The position numbers were made by a program, and so were the translations under genes. A stretch of DNA of 64,000 bases from Opitutaceae bacterium (lineage in GTDB: Bacteria; Verrucomicrobiota; Verrucomicrobiia; Opitutales; Opitutaceae), in the NCBI GenBank assembly GCA_019634615.1, contig JAHCAZ010000002.1:1-64000 (forward strand). The letters are read 5' to 3'. Of this stretch, positions 28,049 through 36,214 are shown piece after piece. The notes below the pieces were generated by a model that searched no databases, was not told the origin of the DNA, and was given only the letters and a program-made list of their open reading frames with translations. Each line of letters begins with the position of its first letter. The first letter of the stretch is position 1.

Positions 28049-29041
28049 CTACCTGCTGCGATGCAGGCGCGCCAGGCCGAGGGCCCAGAAGTTTTCGCCG
28101 CGGACCTTGGCGGTGTAGAGGACGGTGAAGGTGCCGTCGTCTTCCGGGATCAGGCCGAGCGGGGTGCGGAGGTCCTCGGACCATTGCGCGGGGCCGGACT
28201 CGGGTTGCAGCTCGAGGTTGCCGCCCTTGGGCCAGTGGATGCCGTCGGCGGAAACGGAGTAGCCGCCGTGGCGGCCCTCGGGGATATAGGTGTCGCCGGG
28301 GGCGCAGTTGTCGTAGACGGCGACGTAGTGCGTGCCGACTTTCGTGACCAATGGGTTCTCGATGAAGACGGGCTCGATGGGCGAGGGGTTCAGGCCGGCG
28401 CAACGCGTCCACGGACCCGCCAGGCGCGGGGCTTCGGCGAGGCCGACGGGCCAGTTGCCGACCGGCCAGTGCTGGTGGCTGCCGTAGAACGCGTACCACT
28501 TGCCGCCGGCCTGCCAGGGGAAGAAGGAATCGGTGCCCTGCTGGCCCTCCCACGGCTGCGAGTGGGCGTCGGGCTGCAAGATGATGCCGACGTCGCGGTA
28601 GGGTCCGCCGATGCCGCTGCGGCCGGGCGTCGCGGACACCGCGCGCCAGATCTTGCCGTGCATGTGCAGGCCCTCGCGTTCGCCCTGGCCGGGGGTGTAG
28701 GCGATGTAGAACAGGTTCCAGCGGTCTTCGTCGGCGTTGAAGATCGCCATCGGCGCCCAGAGCGAGAAGCGGGTGTCACCGGGCGTGAGGCTGCCGTCGG
28801 TCTCGTAGAGCGTGCCGATGCGGCGCCAGGTGCGTGCATCGGGGCTCGACCAGTGCGCGAGTCGCATCTTCACCCAGAACGGGTCGCCGGCCATCTCGGC
28901 GGTGAACAGGTGGTAGACGCCGGCCTCCTTTACGACGCAGCCGCCTTCGAAGCCGAATTTGTTGCTGGCGAGGTCGGGGTGTTGGGAGCCGATGACGGGG
29001 GACGCGGGGGCGTCGGTGAGGGTAAATTGCCAGAGGGACAT
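28049..29041 (-). CDS. GH43/GH32-like propeller glycosidase, paralogue 1
   Basis: 330 residues, no signal peptide. Strand motifs FEGGCVVKEAGVYHLFTAEM, MRLAHWSSPDARTWRRIG, WNLFYIAYTPG, WYAFYGSHQHW and GYSVSADGIHWPKGGN form the repeated blades of a five-bladed propeller. Acidic residues in HPDLASNKFGFEGG, ETDGS and IEPVFIENPLV are candidates for the catalytic pair. The protein is a close tandem copy of the gene at 29131-30129. It would act on cytoplasmic oligosaccharides; substrate unknown. Ends near family A locus 5; a family C repeat separates the two copies. Confidence 0.75.
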   Translation of the reverse strand: MSLWQFTLTDAPASPVIGSQHPDLASNKFGFEGGCVVKEAGVYHLFTAEMAGDPFWVKMRLAHWSSPDARTWRRIGTLYETDGSLTPGDTRFSLWAPMAIFNADEDRWNLFYIAYTPGQGEREGLHMHGKIWRAVSATPGRSGIGGPYRDVGIILQPDAHSQPWEGQQGTDSFFPWQAGGKWYAFYGSHQHWPVGNWPVGLAEAPRLAGPWTRCAGLNPSPIEPVFIENPLVTKVGTHYVAVYDNCAPGDTYIPEGRHGGYSVSADGIHWPKGGNLELQPESGPAQWSEDLRTPLGLIPEDDGTFTVLYTAKVRGENFWALGLARLHRSR

Positions 29042-29058
29042 GGGTTAAAAGTGATTTT

Positions 29059-29136
29059 GGGTAGGGCCCGGCCTCCGGACGGGCCGCGAATGGCGTGCGG
29101 ATGTCGAAACGGCCGTCCGGAGGCCGGCCGCTACCC
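29059..29136. repeat. Repeat family C copy 3
   Basis: Arms GGGTAGGGCCCGGCCTCCGG and CCGGAGGCCGGCCGCTACCC with loop ATGGCGTGCGGATGTCG. The right arm ends inside the neighbouring CDS: its CTACCC supplies the TAG stop (29131-29133) of paralogue 2. Confidence 0.9.
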
Positions 29137-30129
29137 AAGAAATGTTGTTTTTAGCCGCGCGACGCCGACGGCCCAGAAGTGTTCGCCGCGGACCTTGCCG
29201 GTGTAGAGCATCGTGCAGGTGCCGTCGGGTTCGGCGACGAGACCAAGTGGGGTGCGGATGTCCTCGCTCCATTGCGCGGGACCGTCGGACGGCTGCACGG
29301 CGAGGTTGCCGCCCTTGGGCCAGTGGATGCCGTCGGCGGAGACGGAGTAGCCGACGTGCCGCGCCTCGGCGATGTACGTGTCGCCGGGGGCGCAGTTGTC
29401 GTAGATCGCGACGTAGTGCGCGCCGATGCGGGTGACGATCGGGTTCTCGACGAACACCGGCTCGATGGGCGAGGGGTTCAGTTCCGGACAGCGCTGCCAC
29501 GGGCCGGCGAGCGCCGGGGCCTTGACCAGGCCGACGGGCCACGGGCCGACCGGCTCGTAGTTGTGACCGCCATAGAACGAGTACCATTCGTTGCCGACGG
29601 CCCACGGGTAAAAGGAATCCGTCGCCTGCTGGCCTTCCCACGGCTCGGAGTCGGCGTCGGGTTGCAGCACGACCCCGACGTCGCGGTAGGGTCCGCCAAT
29701 GCCGCCGCGGCCGGGCGTCGTCGAAACCGCGCGCCAGATGCGGCCGTTGGTGTGGAGCCCGTGGATCTTGCCTTCGCCGGGGGTGTAGGCGACGTAGAAC
29801 AGGTTCCAGCGGTTTTCAGATTCGTTGAACACCACCATCGGTGACCACAGCGAGAAGCGCGGGTCGCCGGGGGTGATGGAGCCGTCGGTTTCGTACAGCG
29901 TGCCGACACGCCGCCAGGTCTGCAGGTCGGGGCTCGACCAGTGGGCGAGGCGCATGCGGCAGTTGAACGGATCGCCGGCAATCTCGGCCATGAACGCGTG
30001 GTAGACGCCGGCTTCCTTCACGAAGCAGCCACCCTCGAAGCCGTATTTGTTGCCGGCGAGGTCGGGATGTTGCGAGGTGATGACGGGCGCGGGCGGGGCA
30101 TCGATGAGGTCGAAGCGCAAGGGGAGCAT
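29131..30129 (-). CDS. GH43/GH32-like propeller glycosidase, paralogue 2
   Basis: 332 residues, aligning end to end with the product of 28049-29041; most positions in FEGGCFVKEAGVYHAF, HWSSPDLQTWRRVGTLYETDG, TPGRGGIGGPYRDVGV and NPSPIEPVFVENPIV are identical. The last residues differ (KTTFLG here), because the stop codon and the last glycine codon come from the family C repeat arm. The start MLPLRFDLIDAPPAP is at ATG 30129. The pair arose by tandem duplication and may differ in substrate. No transporter gene is adjacent. Confidence 0.75.
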   Translation of the reverse strand: MLPLRFDLIDAPPAPVITSQHPDLAGNKYGFEGGCFVKEAGVYHAFMAEIAGDPFNCRMRLAHWSSPDLQTWRRVGTLYETDGSITPGDPRFSLWSPMVVFNESENRWNLFYVAYTPGEGKIHGLHTNGRIWRAVSTTPGRGGIGGPYRDVGVVLQPDADSEPWEGQQATDSFYPWAVGNEWYSFYGGHNYEPVGPWPVGLVKAPALAGPWQRCPELNPSPIEPVFVENPIVTRIGAHYVAIYDNCAPGDTYIAEARHVGYSVSADGIHWPKGGNLAVQPSDGPAQWSEDIRTPLGLVAEPDGTCTMLYTGKVRGEHFWAVGVARLKTTFLG

Positions 30130-30475
30130 GGGGAGCGGAGAAGGAGGAAGAGCGAAGATGAGAGGCGGGGCAAGGATCAGGCGCGGAGAGCGCGGAGATG
30201 GTTAACCACTAATGCACACTCATTTTCGCTGAAATGGTTGGAATCCGATCCGTCGGATAACCAATCCACGGATTCATCTGAGAATAGATGCGGTTTCTCT
30301 CTCAGCGCCCTCCGCGCCTCCCCTCCTTCGCGAAGCCTACGGAGGGCAGGCGCGAGAGCCCCTCTTTTCCTTACATCGGAGTTTTGGCTTCCTTCTACCT
30401 ATTGCCCTCGGCCCTTTTGCATGGCTCTGGGTGATACTGCGGTGTAGAAGGCAAGTCTCCCCAGACGTTGCTCCC
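30130..30475. other. 346-nt intergenic region with degenerate repeat pieces
   Basis: Holds GGCGCGGAGAGCGCGGAGAT (30174) and its near-inverse CTCAGCGCCCTCCGCGCCTC (30301), a family B element (30321-30350), and a lower-GC middle with AACCACTAATGCACACTCAT and GGATAACCAATCCACGGATT, diverged relatives of family F. No gene or clear promoter seen. Confidence 0.6.
30321..30350 (+). repeat. Repeat element B copy
   Basis: CCCTCC, TTCGC, GAA, GCCTAC, GGAGGG, CAGG, lying inside the right arm of an inverted repeat built from CTCCGCGCC units. Confidence 0.8.
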
Positions 30476-31705
30476 ATGAACTCCCGTGAACGTGTGTTGG
30501 CGGCGTTGCATCATCGTGAACCGGATCGCATCCCGATTGACCTTTCCGGCCATCGCTCTTCCGGCATCGCAGCCATGGCTTACCGGCGGCTGCGGCGGCA
30601 TCTTGGGCTGCCGGAGCGGCCGATCCGCGTTTATGATCCCGTGCAGCAGCTCGCCATCGTCGACGAGGATGTGCTGCAGCGTTTCGGGGTGGACACGATC
30701 GAACTCGGGCGCGCCTTCGCGCTCGAGGATAAGTGGTGGCGCGAATGGACGCTGCCCGACGGCTCGCCGTGCCTGATGCCGGTGTGGGCTATGCCCGAGC
30801 GCCACGAAGGCGAGTGGGTGCTGCGCGCGCCTGCGACCGGGCACATCACGGCGAAAATGCCGCCGGGGGTGTTGTATTTCGAGCAGGCGACCTATCCGTT
30901 CGCGGAGCAGGACGACCTTGAACGCCTCCCGGAGGCCATGGACGACGTCATGTGGGTGTCGGCAGCCTCACCGCCGGGTCCGATCGCCGCGGGGCCCGAG
31001 GGTCTGAAGACTCTCGCCGCCGGCGCCGCGCGGCTGCGGAGCGGGACCGACCGCGCGATCATCGGCCTCTTCGGCGGCAACCTGCTGGAGATGGGCCAGT
31101 TCCTTTACCGCAACGACGGCTTCCTGATGCTGCTCGCGGAGGAACCCGACCGGGCGCACGCGTTCCTCGATCGGGTGGTGAGCCTGCATCTGGCGAACCT
31201 CGAGCGTTTCCTCGGCGCGGTGGGGGCGCATATCGACATCATCGCGTTCGGTGACGACCTTGGCATGCAGTCGGGGCCGCAGATCTCGCCGAGGATGTAC
31301 CAGGAGTTCATCCAGCCGCGCGAACGGCTGATGTGGCGGCGCGTGCGCGAGCTCGCACCGCACCTGCGCATCATGCTGCATTGCTGCGGCGGTGTGCGCG
31401 AGTTGCTGCCGGGGCTCATCGCGGCGGGGCTCGACGCGATCAACCCGGTGCAGATCACCTGCCGCGGCATGGACCCGGAGGGCCTGAAGCGCGACTTCGG
31501 TGGCCGGCTCACGTTCTGGGGCGGTGGCTGCGACACGCGCGACATGATCTTCCACGGCACGCCGGCGCAGGTCCGCGATCACGTGCGGCGCCTCATGGAC
31601 ATCTGGCGCCCGCACGGCGGCTACGTCTTCCAGCAGGTCCACAACATTCTGGCCGATGTCCCCCCGGCCAACATCGTGGCGATGCTCGACGCGGTGAACG
31701 CGTGA
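30476..31705 (+). CDS. Uroporphyrinogen decarboxylase (URO-D) family protein
   Basis: 409 residues from ATG 30476, which opens the typical MNSRERVLAALHHREPDRIPID; a GTG/other start 45 nt up gives no conserved residues. Later landmarks: IDIIAFGDDLGMQSGPQISPRMYQEFI, MLHCCGGVRELLPGLI and INPVQITCRGMDPEGLKRDFG. True HemE enzymes lack this DDLG...HxCG pattern, which instead marks the corrinoid-dependent methyltransferase-like branch (MtaA/MtbA relatives), where the His and Cys are positioned to bind zinc. No corrinoid protein is adjacent. Could move methyl groups or act in an uncharacterised sugar-related pathway, as many such genes sit near glycosidases. Confidence 0.8.
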   Translation: MNSRERVLAALHHREPDRIPIDLSGHRSSGIAAMAYRRLRRHLGLPERPIRVYDPVQQLAIVDEDVLQRFGVDTIELGRAFALEDKWWREWTLPDGSPCLMPVWAMPERHEGEWVLRAPATGHITAKMPPGVLYFEQATYPFAEQDDLERLPEAMDDVMWVSAASPPGPIAAGPEGLKTLAAGAARLRSGTDRAIIGLFGGNLLEMGQFLYRNDGFLMLLAEEPDRAHAFLDRVVSLHLANLERFLGAVGAHIDIIAFGDDLGMQSGPQISPRMYQEFIQPRERLMWRRVRELAPHLRIMLHCCGGVRELLPGLIAAGLDAINPVQITCRGMDPEGLKRDFGGRLTFWGGGCDTRDMIFHGTPAQVRDHVRRLMDIWRPHGGYVFQQVHNILADVPPANIVAMLDAVNA

Positions 31706-31713
31706 AAAAACCT

Positions 31714-31862
31714 TTAACCACGGATTACACGGATGGCACGGATCCAATCCAATTAAACCACTGATGCGCACTTATGACCACTGATAGGGATCAGTGAAGA
31801 TCAGTGTAGATAAGTGGTTTATCCGGCTTTAATCCGTGGTATCCGTGAAATCCGTGGTTAAA
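31714..31862. repeat. Repeat family F copy 4 (uninterrupted)
   Basis: Outer arms AACCACGGATTACACGGATG and CGTGAAATCCGTGGTTAA; inner tier AAACCACTGATGCGCACTTA / TAAGTGGTTT with ACTGATAGGGATCAGT inside. This copy shows the empty sequence GGATTACACGGATGGCACGGAT that is interrupted by element B at 15737. Confidence 0.85.
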
Positions 31863-31869
31863 GACTGCC

Positions 31870-33843
31870 TTACCGCGAGCTGAAGATTCTTCCGCCGCGG
31901 CGCTGGGTGGCGAGGGCCTCGATGCGCATGCCGATGCGGTAGTCGCGGGCGAAGAAGGTCAGGAAGTCGGCGCGCGACATCACCAGGCAGCGGCTGTCCT
32001 CGACGGCGACGACGTCGGCGGTGGCCGCGCCATGCTCGAGGAGGCTGATCTCGCCGAAATAGTCGCCGGCATGCAGGCGCTTGCGGGTCTTCTTGTCCTC
32101 ACGCACCTCGAAGGCGCCGTCGAAGATGAGGAAGAACCAGATGTTGCCCTCGCCCTGCGTCACCACCTGCGTGCCGGCGGCGAAACGCTGGCTGCGGCAT
32201 TTCTGGGCGTAGCGCAGGAGGTCGTCGAAGGGCCAGCCGCCGAGGATCGTGAGGCGACCGAGGAAGGCGGCGCTCTGCAACAGCTCGCGCACGTGCTCGC
32301 CGCCCATCTTGCCGACGACGAGCTGGTCGAAGTCCTCCTTGCTCAGGCGCAGCAGCTTGCCGGGGCGCGCGGCGCGGATCGTGGTCGTGCGCGTGGAGTG
32401 GTCGAGGAGGGCGATCTCGCCGAAACCGTCGCCGGGGTTGAGCCAGCCGATCGTCTTCACGCGCTTCGAGGGCGGCGGCAACCGCTTGAGCACCTCGAAC
32501 TGGCCGTCCATCACCACGTAAAAGGCATCACCCGCGTCGTCCTCTTTGAAAATCACCTGCTTGCGGGCGACGTCCACCGGCGTCATCGCGGCGGCCAGGG
32601 CCTTGAGGTCATCGTCGCTCAGGCCGCGGAACAGCGGGACGCTGCGGAGGGCCGTCGGGTTGTCGCCGGCGTTGAGCGCGGCGGTGTCGATGCGGGTCTG
32701 GTCCACGCGCAGCGGCTTCGTGAGCGCGCGGCGCATCAGCCAGTGGCGGATCAGGGCCCAGAGGAGCACGACCACGGCGACGGCCGGGATGGCGGCGACG
32801 ACGTAGAGGGCGTCGTTGAGGTAGTGATGGAGGCGACCCTGCGGACCGAACAGGCGCCAGACCGCGGCATAGAGGCCGGGCCGGCACCATTGCAGCGCGA
32901 GACCGAGGAGGCCCGCCCAGATCGCCGCCCACGTGATCCACAGCAGGCCGAAGCGGGAGGTGCGGCCGGCCCACCAGACGCGGAACCGGGCCCAGAGGTC
33001 CTTCTGGCGCGGCTCGAACAGGAACCCGGCGGAGACGGTGAACACCTTGGCGTCGAGAAGGCTGCTGAGCCATTGCCGCGCGGCGCTGCGCGGGGTCGGA
33101 GCCAGCAGGTAGAATACGCCGGCCAGGACCGGTGCGAGCCAGGTCGGCTCGTACCAGGCGGCAGCGGCGGTGCCGGCGAGCATCGGGGTCAGGCGCACGA
33201 GCGCGACCGTGCGCTCGCAACCCGGGCCGCACAGGGCGGCCTCGGCCGTGTCGACGCGGAAATGCGGCCAGGGACGGCGCCAATGCAGGCGCGGGGCCCG
33301 CACCTCGCCGCCGGAGCCGGCGATGACGCTGGCCGCCAGCGCCTCGCCGAGGCTCAGGAGCGCGCAGGCCGACAGCCAGCCCCAGAGCAGGCCGAGATTC
33401 CACGCGGGGGCGATCCAGGGTTGCGGGGCGACCACCAGCGTGCCGGCGGCCAGGAGCAGGATCGGCCGGGCGATGAACAGCGCCACGCGTTGGGGCAGGC
33501 GCGGCCACCAGCGGCGCGCCAGGGTCGGGGCCGCGTCCGTGCCCTCGGGCAGCAGCACGCCGGCCGCGTGGGCCTGCAGCACGAGCTCGTAGAACTCGTT
33601 CAGCGGCGGGCAGCGGTTGTCCGCCAGCAGCCGCACGAGCACCTCGGGCACCGTCGTCGCCTGCGCAAAACCATCCGTCAAGACGCTGGCCTGCGCCGAC
33701 CGGAGGACGAGGGTCTGGGTGCTGCCGGCGGCGCGGACGAGCACGCAGCCGTCACGGTTGGCGCTGCGGCGGATCGAGGGGGCGATGCTGAGCCGGGTGG
33801 AGGTCAGCAGGTCCTGCTGGAGCATGCGATGGGTCTGACGCAT
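31870..33843 (-). CDS. Membrane protein with degenerate M50-like region and two cNMP-binding domains
   Basis: 657 residues. Residues 1-100 resemble a PqqD-like winged domain (PPLNEFYELVLQAHAAGVLL). Residues 115-380 contain about eight membrane segments arranged as in YydH/peptide zinc metalloprotease proteins, including PHFRVDTAEAALCGPG. The expected HExxH is replaced by LSLGE (165-167 region, LLSLGEALAAS), so the zinc site appears lost. Two cyclic-nucleotide-binding beta-rolls follow (about 400-510: PLFRGLSDDDLKALA...GDGFGEIALLDHSTRTTTIRA; about 525-640: GDYFGEISLLEHGAATADVVA). It probably senses cAMP/cGMP at the membrane. A Met at residue 7 is an alternative start. Confidence 0.75.
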   Translation of the reverse strand: MRQTHRMLQQDLLTSTRLSIAPSIRRSANRDGCVLVRAAGSTQTLVLRSAQASVLTDGFAQATTVPEVLVRLLADNRCPPLNEFYELVLQAHAAGVLLPEGTDAAPTLARRWWPRLPQRVALFIARPILLLAAGTLVVAPQPWIAPAWNLGLLWGWLSACALLSLGEALAASVIAGSGGEVRAPRLHWRRPWPHFRVDTAEAALCGPGCERTVALVRLTPMLAGTAAAAWYEPTWLAPVLAGVFYLLAPTPRSAARQWLSSLLDAKVFTVSAGFLFEPRQKDLWARFRVWWAGRTSRFGLLWITWAAIWAGLLGLALQWCRPGLYAAVWRLFGPQGRLHHYLNDALYVVAAIPAVAVVVLLWALIRHWLMRRALTKPLRVDQTRIDTAALNAGDNPTALRSVPLFRGLSDDDLKALAAAMTPVDVARKQVIFKEDDAGDAFYVVMDGQFEVLKRLPPPSKRVKTIGWLNPGDGFGEIALLDHSTRTTTIRAARPGKLLRLSKEDFDQLVVGKMGGEHVRELLQSAAFLGRLTILGGWPFDDLLRYAQKCRSQRFAAGTQVVTQGEGNIWFFLIFDGAFEVREDKKTRKRLHAGDYFGEISLLEHGAATADVVAVEDSRCLVMSRADFLTFFARDYRIGMRIEALATQRRGGRIFSSR

Positions 33844-33946
33844 GTGCTCCTGTCACACAATCCTGAAGCCGGTTCCCGGGCGGGGTTCACAAATTATTCC
33901 AAAGGCTGCGGTTGGCCGCAGAACCGACCGTTCCAACCACGGATGA

Positions 33947-33976
33947 CCCGCCTTCGCCGAGCCTACGGCGGGCAGG
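33947..33976 (+). repeat. Repeat element B copy in a partial family F arm
   Basis: CCCGCC, TTCGC, CGA, GCCTAC, GGCGGG, CAGG. The stem base pair differs from most copies but is compensated. It splits AACCACGGATGA from CACGGATGGGATTTGG, a family F left arm that lacks its right partner here. Confidence 0.85.
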
Positions 33977-33998
33977 CACGGATGGGATTTGGACTATG

Positions 33999-34032
33999 AA
34001 CCGCGAAGGGCCCTTCGCGCCCTTCGTGGTTT
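33999..34032. repeat. Small palindrome of family G (GCGAAGGG type)
   Basis: AACCGCGAAGGG, CCCTTCGCGCCCTTCGTGGTT. Same unit as in the larger inverted repeat at 34564-34706; together they flank the DUF2721 gene. Confidence 0.65.
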
Positions 34033-34089
34033 CACTGCAACAAGGTTTCGACTCCGCCGCGGAAATCTCGTTGGTTGCAGGCCACACCC

Positions 34090-34548
34090 ATGCCGGAAAT
34101 GACCCTCACCCAACTCGTCCCGGTGCTCCAGCTCGCCATCGGTCCGGTGATCCTCATCTCGGGCGTCGGCCTGCTGCTGCTCACGCTGACCAACCGCTTT
34201 GGTCGCATGCTCGACCGCTCGCGCAGCATCATCCGCGAGATCTCCGAGGGCGGCCAGTCGCCGGCCGCGGTGGCCAACCTCAACGACCAGGTGGAAATCC
34301 TGCACCGCCGCGCCCGCATCCTGCGGCTCTCGATCACGCTCGCGGCCGTCACGGTGCTCGGCGCCGGCGTGCTGATCCTCGGGCTCTTCATCGGCGCCTA
34401 CTGGCGCGTGGAGATGACCGGCGCGCTGGTCGCGATCTTCTGCGTGACGATCCTCGCGCTCATCGGGTCCACGCTGGCGTTCATCGTGGATATGAACCTG
34501 TCCCTCAAGGCCGCGCAGCTGGATTGGAAACTGATCGGCCGGCAGTAG
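34090..34548 (+). CDS. DUF2721 family membrane protein
   Basis: 152 residues from ATG 34090; a TTG at 34075 would add five. Helix 1 (LQLAIGPVILISGVGLLLLTLTNRFGRMLDRSR) and two C-terminal helices (SITLAAVTVLGAGVLILGLFIGAYW and ALVAIFCVTILALIGSTLAFIVDMN) flank a polar segment with a coiled-coil-like LNDQVEILHRRARILR. This is the standard three-helix DUF2721 layout. Function is unknown. The gene is isolated between divergent/convergent neighbours and bracketed by family G palindromes. Confidence 0.85.
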   Translation: MPEMTLTQLVPVLQLAIGPVILISGVGLLLLTLTNRFGRMLDRSRSIIREISEGGQSPAAVANLNDQVEILHRRARILRLSITLAAVTVLGAGVLILGLFIGAYWRVEMTGALVAIFCVTILALIGSTLAFIVDMNLSLKAAQLDWKLIGRQ

Positions 34549-34563
34549 TCCAATTCAGGGGGG

Positions 34564-34706
34564 AACCGCGAAGGGCGCGAAGATTCGCGAAGGGTCGCAG
34601 GTAAAAGGGAGCCGATCCTGGCATATGGCCCCGTTACTGACCGGTGTGTTTTTTTGGCCCGGGCACCAGATTAGTACCTTCGCGAGCCTTCGCGTACTTC
34701 GCGGTT
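34564..34706. repeat. Family G inverted repeat after DUF2721
   Basis: GGAACCGCGAAGGGCGCGAA and GATTCGCGAAGGG on the left, CCTTCGCGAGCCTTCGCG and TACTTCGCGGTTT on the right, around a loop with a T7 run (34648-34655). Located between convergent genes, so it may end transcription from both sides. Confidence 0.75.
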
Positions 34707-34724
34707 TAGCTGTTTGGTTTTGGC

Positions 34725-35717
34725 CTAGTCGTTTTCCCAGTCGGGATCCTTGGCGGACCCGGTCTTGGACTTTTTCTTCTTGGGCTTTTCGGCCGCTTCC
34801 ATGAATGCACGGTCGTCGTCGTCGAGTTCCTCGAGCGCGGCCTTTTTCTCCTCCGCGGTGGCGGGGGCTGGGGTGGCCGACGCGGGTGCGGCATCGCCGG
34901 CGGCCGAGGTGCTGGCGGCGGGGGCCTGCGCCGACTCGGCCGGCAGGCGCTTGATGCGTTCACCCAGGGGCGGATGCGTGGAGAAGATGGTCTTTGGGTC
35001 GCCGGTCCGCGCCTGCAGGCGCTGCAGGACGAGGCGCAGCGCGCCGGGGGCGTAGCCGGTGGTCACGGCGAGGTGGCGCCCTTCCTTGTCGGCACCGTAC
35101 TCGGTCTGCGGGTCGAAGCCTTTTTCGAAAAGGGTCTTGGTGATCTGCTCGACGCCGAGGTTGAACTGCTTGAGCTGCGCGTCGACCTTGCGCACCTCGC
35201 CGCTGCGGGCGGCGGCGAGGCTGGTGGCGCCGGAGAGGAATTCGCCGCGGGCGACGATTTTCAGGGCGTGGCGACCGGTGATGTGCGCGATCTCGTGACT
35301 GAGGATGGCCGCCAGGACGTCGTCGTTCTCCGCGAGGTCGTACAGCCCGCGGGTGATGAAGACATAGCCGTCGGGGGCGGAGAACGCGTTGACCGTCGGG
35401 GAGTCGAGCACGCCGAAGCGCCAGTCGAGCGCGGGGCGGGCGGAGTAACGCGCGAGGCTGCGGCCGACGAGCATCACGCGCAGCGTCACGGCCTCGTCGC
35501 GCACGAGTCCGCCGTAGCGGCCGACGATCTCGAGGGCGACCGAGTCGCCGATGACCTTTTCCTCAGCGGGGCCGATGCCGGCCACGCCCTTGAGCATCTT
35601 GCCCGCGTCCTTGGCAGTATCGAGGGCCTTGGAGAGTTTGTTGAGGTCGAACTGGGCCTGGGCGATCGAGGCGCCGAGGAACGCAAGGGCGACGAAAAGG
35701 AGGCGACGGGGTTTCAT
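34725..35717 (-). CDS. M48 family zinc metallopeptidase, exported
   Basis: 330 residues. Signal peptide MKPRRLLFVALAFLGASIAQA, then the BepA/YfgC- or LoiP-like M48 domain: SAPDGYVFITRGLYDLAENDDVLAAILSHEIAHITGRHAL with zinc ligands His141 and His145 and catalytic Glu142; the third ligand Glu is likely in DPQTEYGADKEGRHLA. From about residue 265 the protein is Ala/Pro-rich and ends in KKKKSKTGSAKDPDWEND, an unusual disordered tail. Would degrade or help fold outer-membrane proteins in the periplasm. Start ATG overlaps the upstream SH3-like gene by 4 nt, the last gene of a three-gene operon. Confidence 0.88.
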   Translation of the reverse strand: MKPRRLLFVALAFLGASIAQAQFDLNKLSKALDTAKDAGKMLKGVAGIGPAEEKVIGDSVALEIVGRYGGLVRDEAVTLRVMLVGRSLARYSARPALDWRFGVLDSPTVNAFSAPDGYVFITRGLYDLAENDDVLAAILSHEIAHITGRHALKIVARGEFLSGATSLAAARSGEVRKVDAQLKQFNLGVEQITKTLFEKGFDPQTEYGADKEGRHLAVTTGYAPGALRLVLQRLQARTGDPKTIFSTHPPLGERIKRLPAESAQAPAASTSAAGDAAPASATPAPATAEEKKAALEELDDDDRAFMEAAEKPKKKKSKTGSAKDPDWEND

Positions 35718-36214
35718 TGGTATTCCCCCTTCTTCTGCGCCTGCAGGAAGGCCTCGACCTGCTCGGGGGTCACGCGGGCGCCTTGGGCGAGCAGCCAGTC
35801 GAGATCCTCGCGGGCCGAGCCGAGATTGCGGCCGGCGGCGTAATCCACGGCGGCCGGGGCGAGCGGACGGGCCGCGGCGGTGGCGGTGGTCTCGCTCGCG
35901 GCGAAGCCGAGGCCGTCGGCGCCCTTGCCCTCGGATGGCTTCTCGTCGCTCAGGTTGCCGGCGAACACCCAGCCGGTGACGTTGCCGTCGCTGACGCGGA
36001 GCCAGCCGTCGCGCACCTCAAGGACCTTGAGTTTGCGGGCGTAGCCCAGTTTGCCGGCGGCGGCGGCGAGGGCGCGCGGCTCGGCGCGCACCACGGTTTC
36101 GAGGCGCTTGGTGTAGGCGGCGCCGCCGACCTCGAAGGCGGCCAGCGCGGCGAGGGTGGCGCCGAGGCTGGCCAGCAGGGCAAGCGCGGCGCGGAGCGAC
36201 GCAAGGGGGTTCAT
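35714..36214 (-). CDS. Exported SH3-like protein
   Basis: 166 residues from ATG 36214. N-terminal hydrophobic segment (SLRAALALLASLGATLAALAAFEV) is a signal or anchor. Residues 35-90 read KRLETVVRAEPRALAAAAGKLGYARKLKVLEVRDGWLRVSDGNVTGWVFAGNL, a bacterial SH3 (SH3b) beta-barrel with the closing GWV. The C-terminal half carries LDWLLAQGARVTPEQVEAFLQAQKKG, a helical tail. Both ends overlap neighbours by ATGA: the CHASE2-cyclase upstream and the M48 peptidase downstream. Likely an envelope accessory of the peptidase or sensor. Confidence 0.8.
   Translation of the reverse strand: MNPLASLRAALALLASLGATLAALAAFEVGGAAYTKRLETVVRAEPRALAAAAGKLGYARKLKVLEVRDGWLRVSDGNVTGWVFAGNLSDEKPSEGKGADGLGFAASETTATAAARPLAPAAVDYAAGRNLGSAREDLDWLLAQGARVTPEQVEAFLQAQKKGEYQ

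Noticed and set aside
34648..34655. T-run in the family G repeat as a stand-alone terminator
   Set aside because: The T-run is in the loop rather than after a hairpin, so it does not fit an intrinsic terminator by itself.
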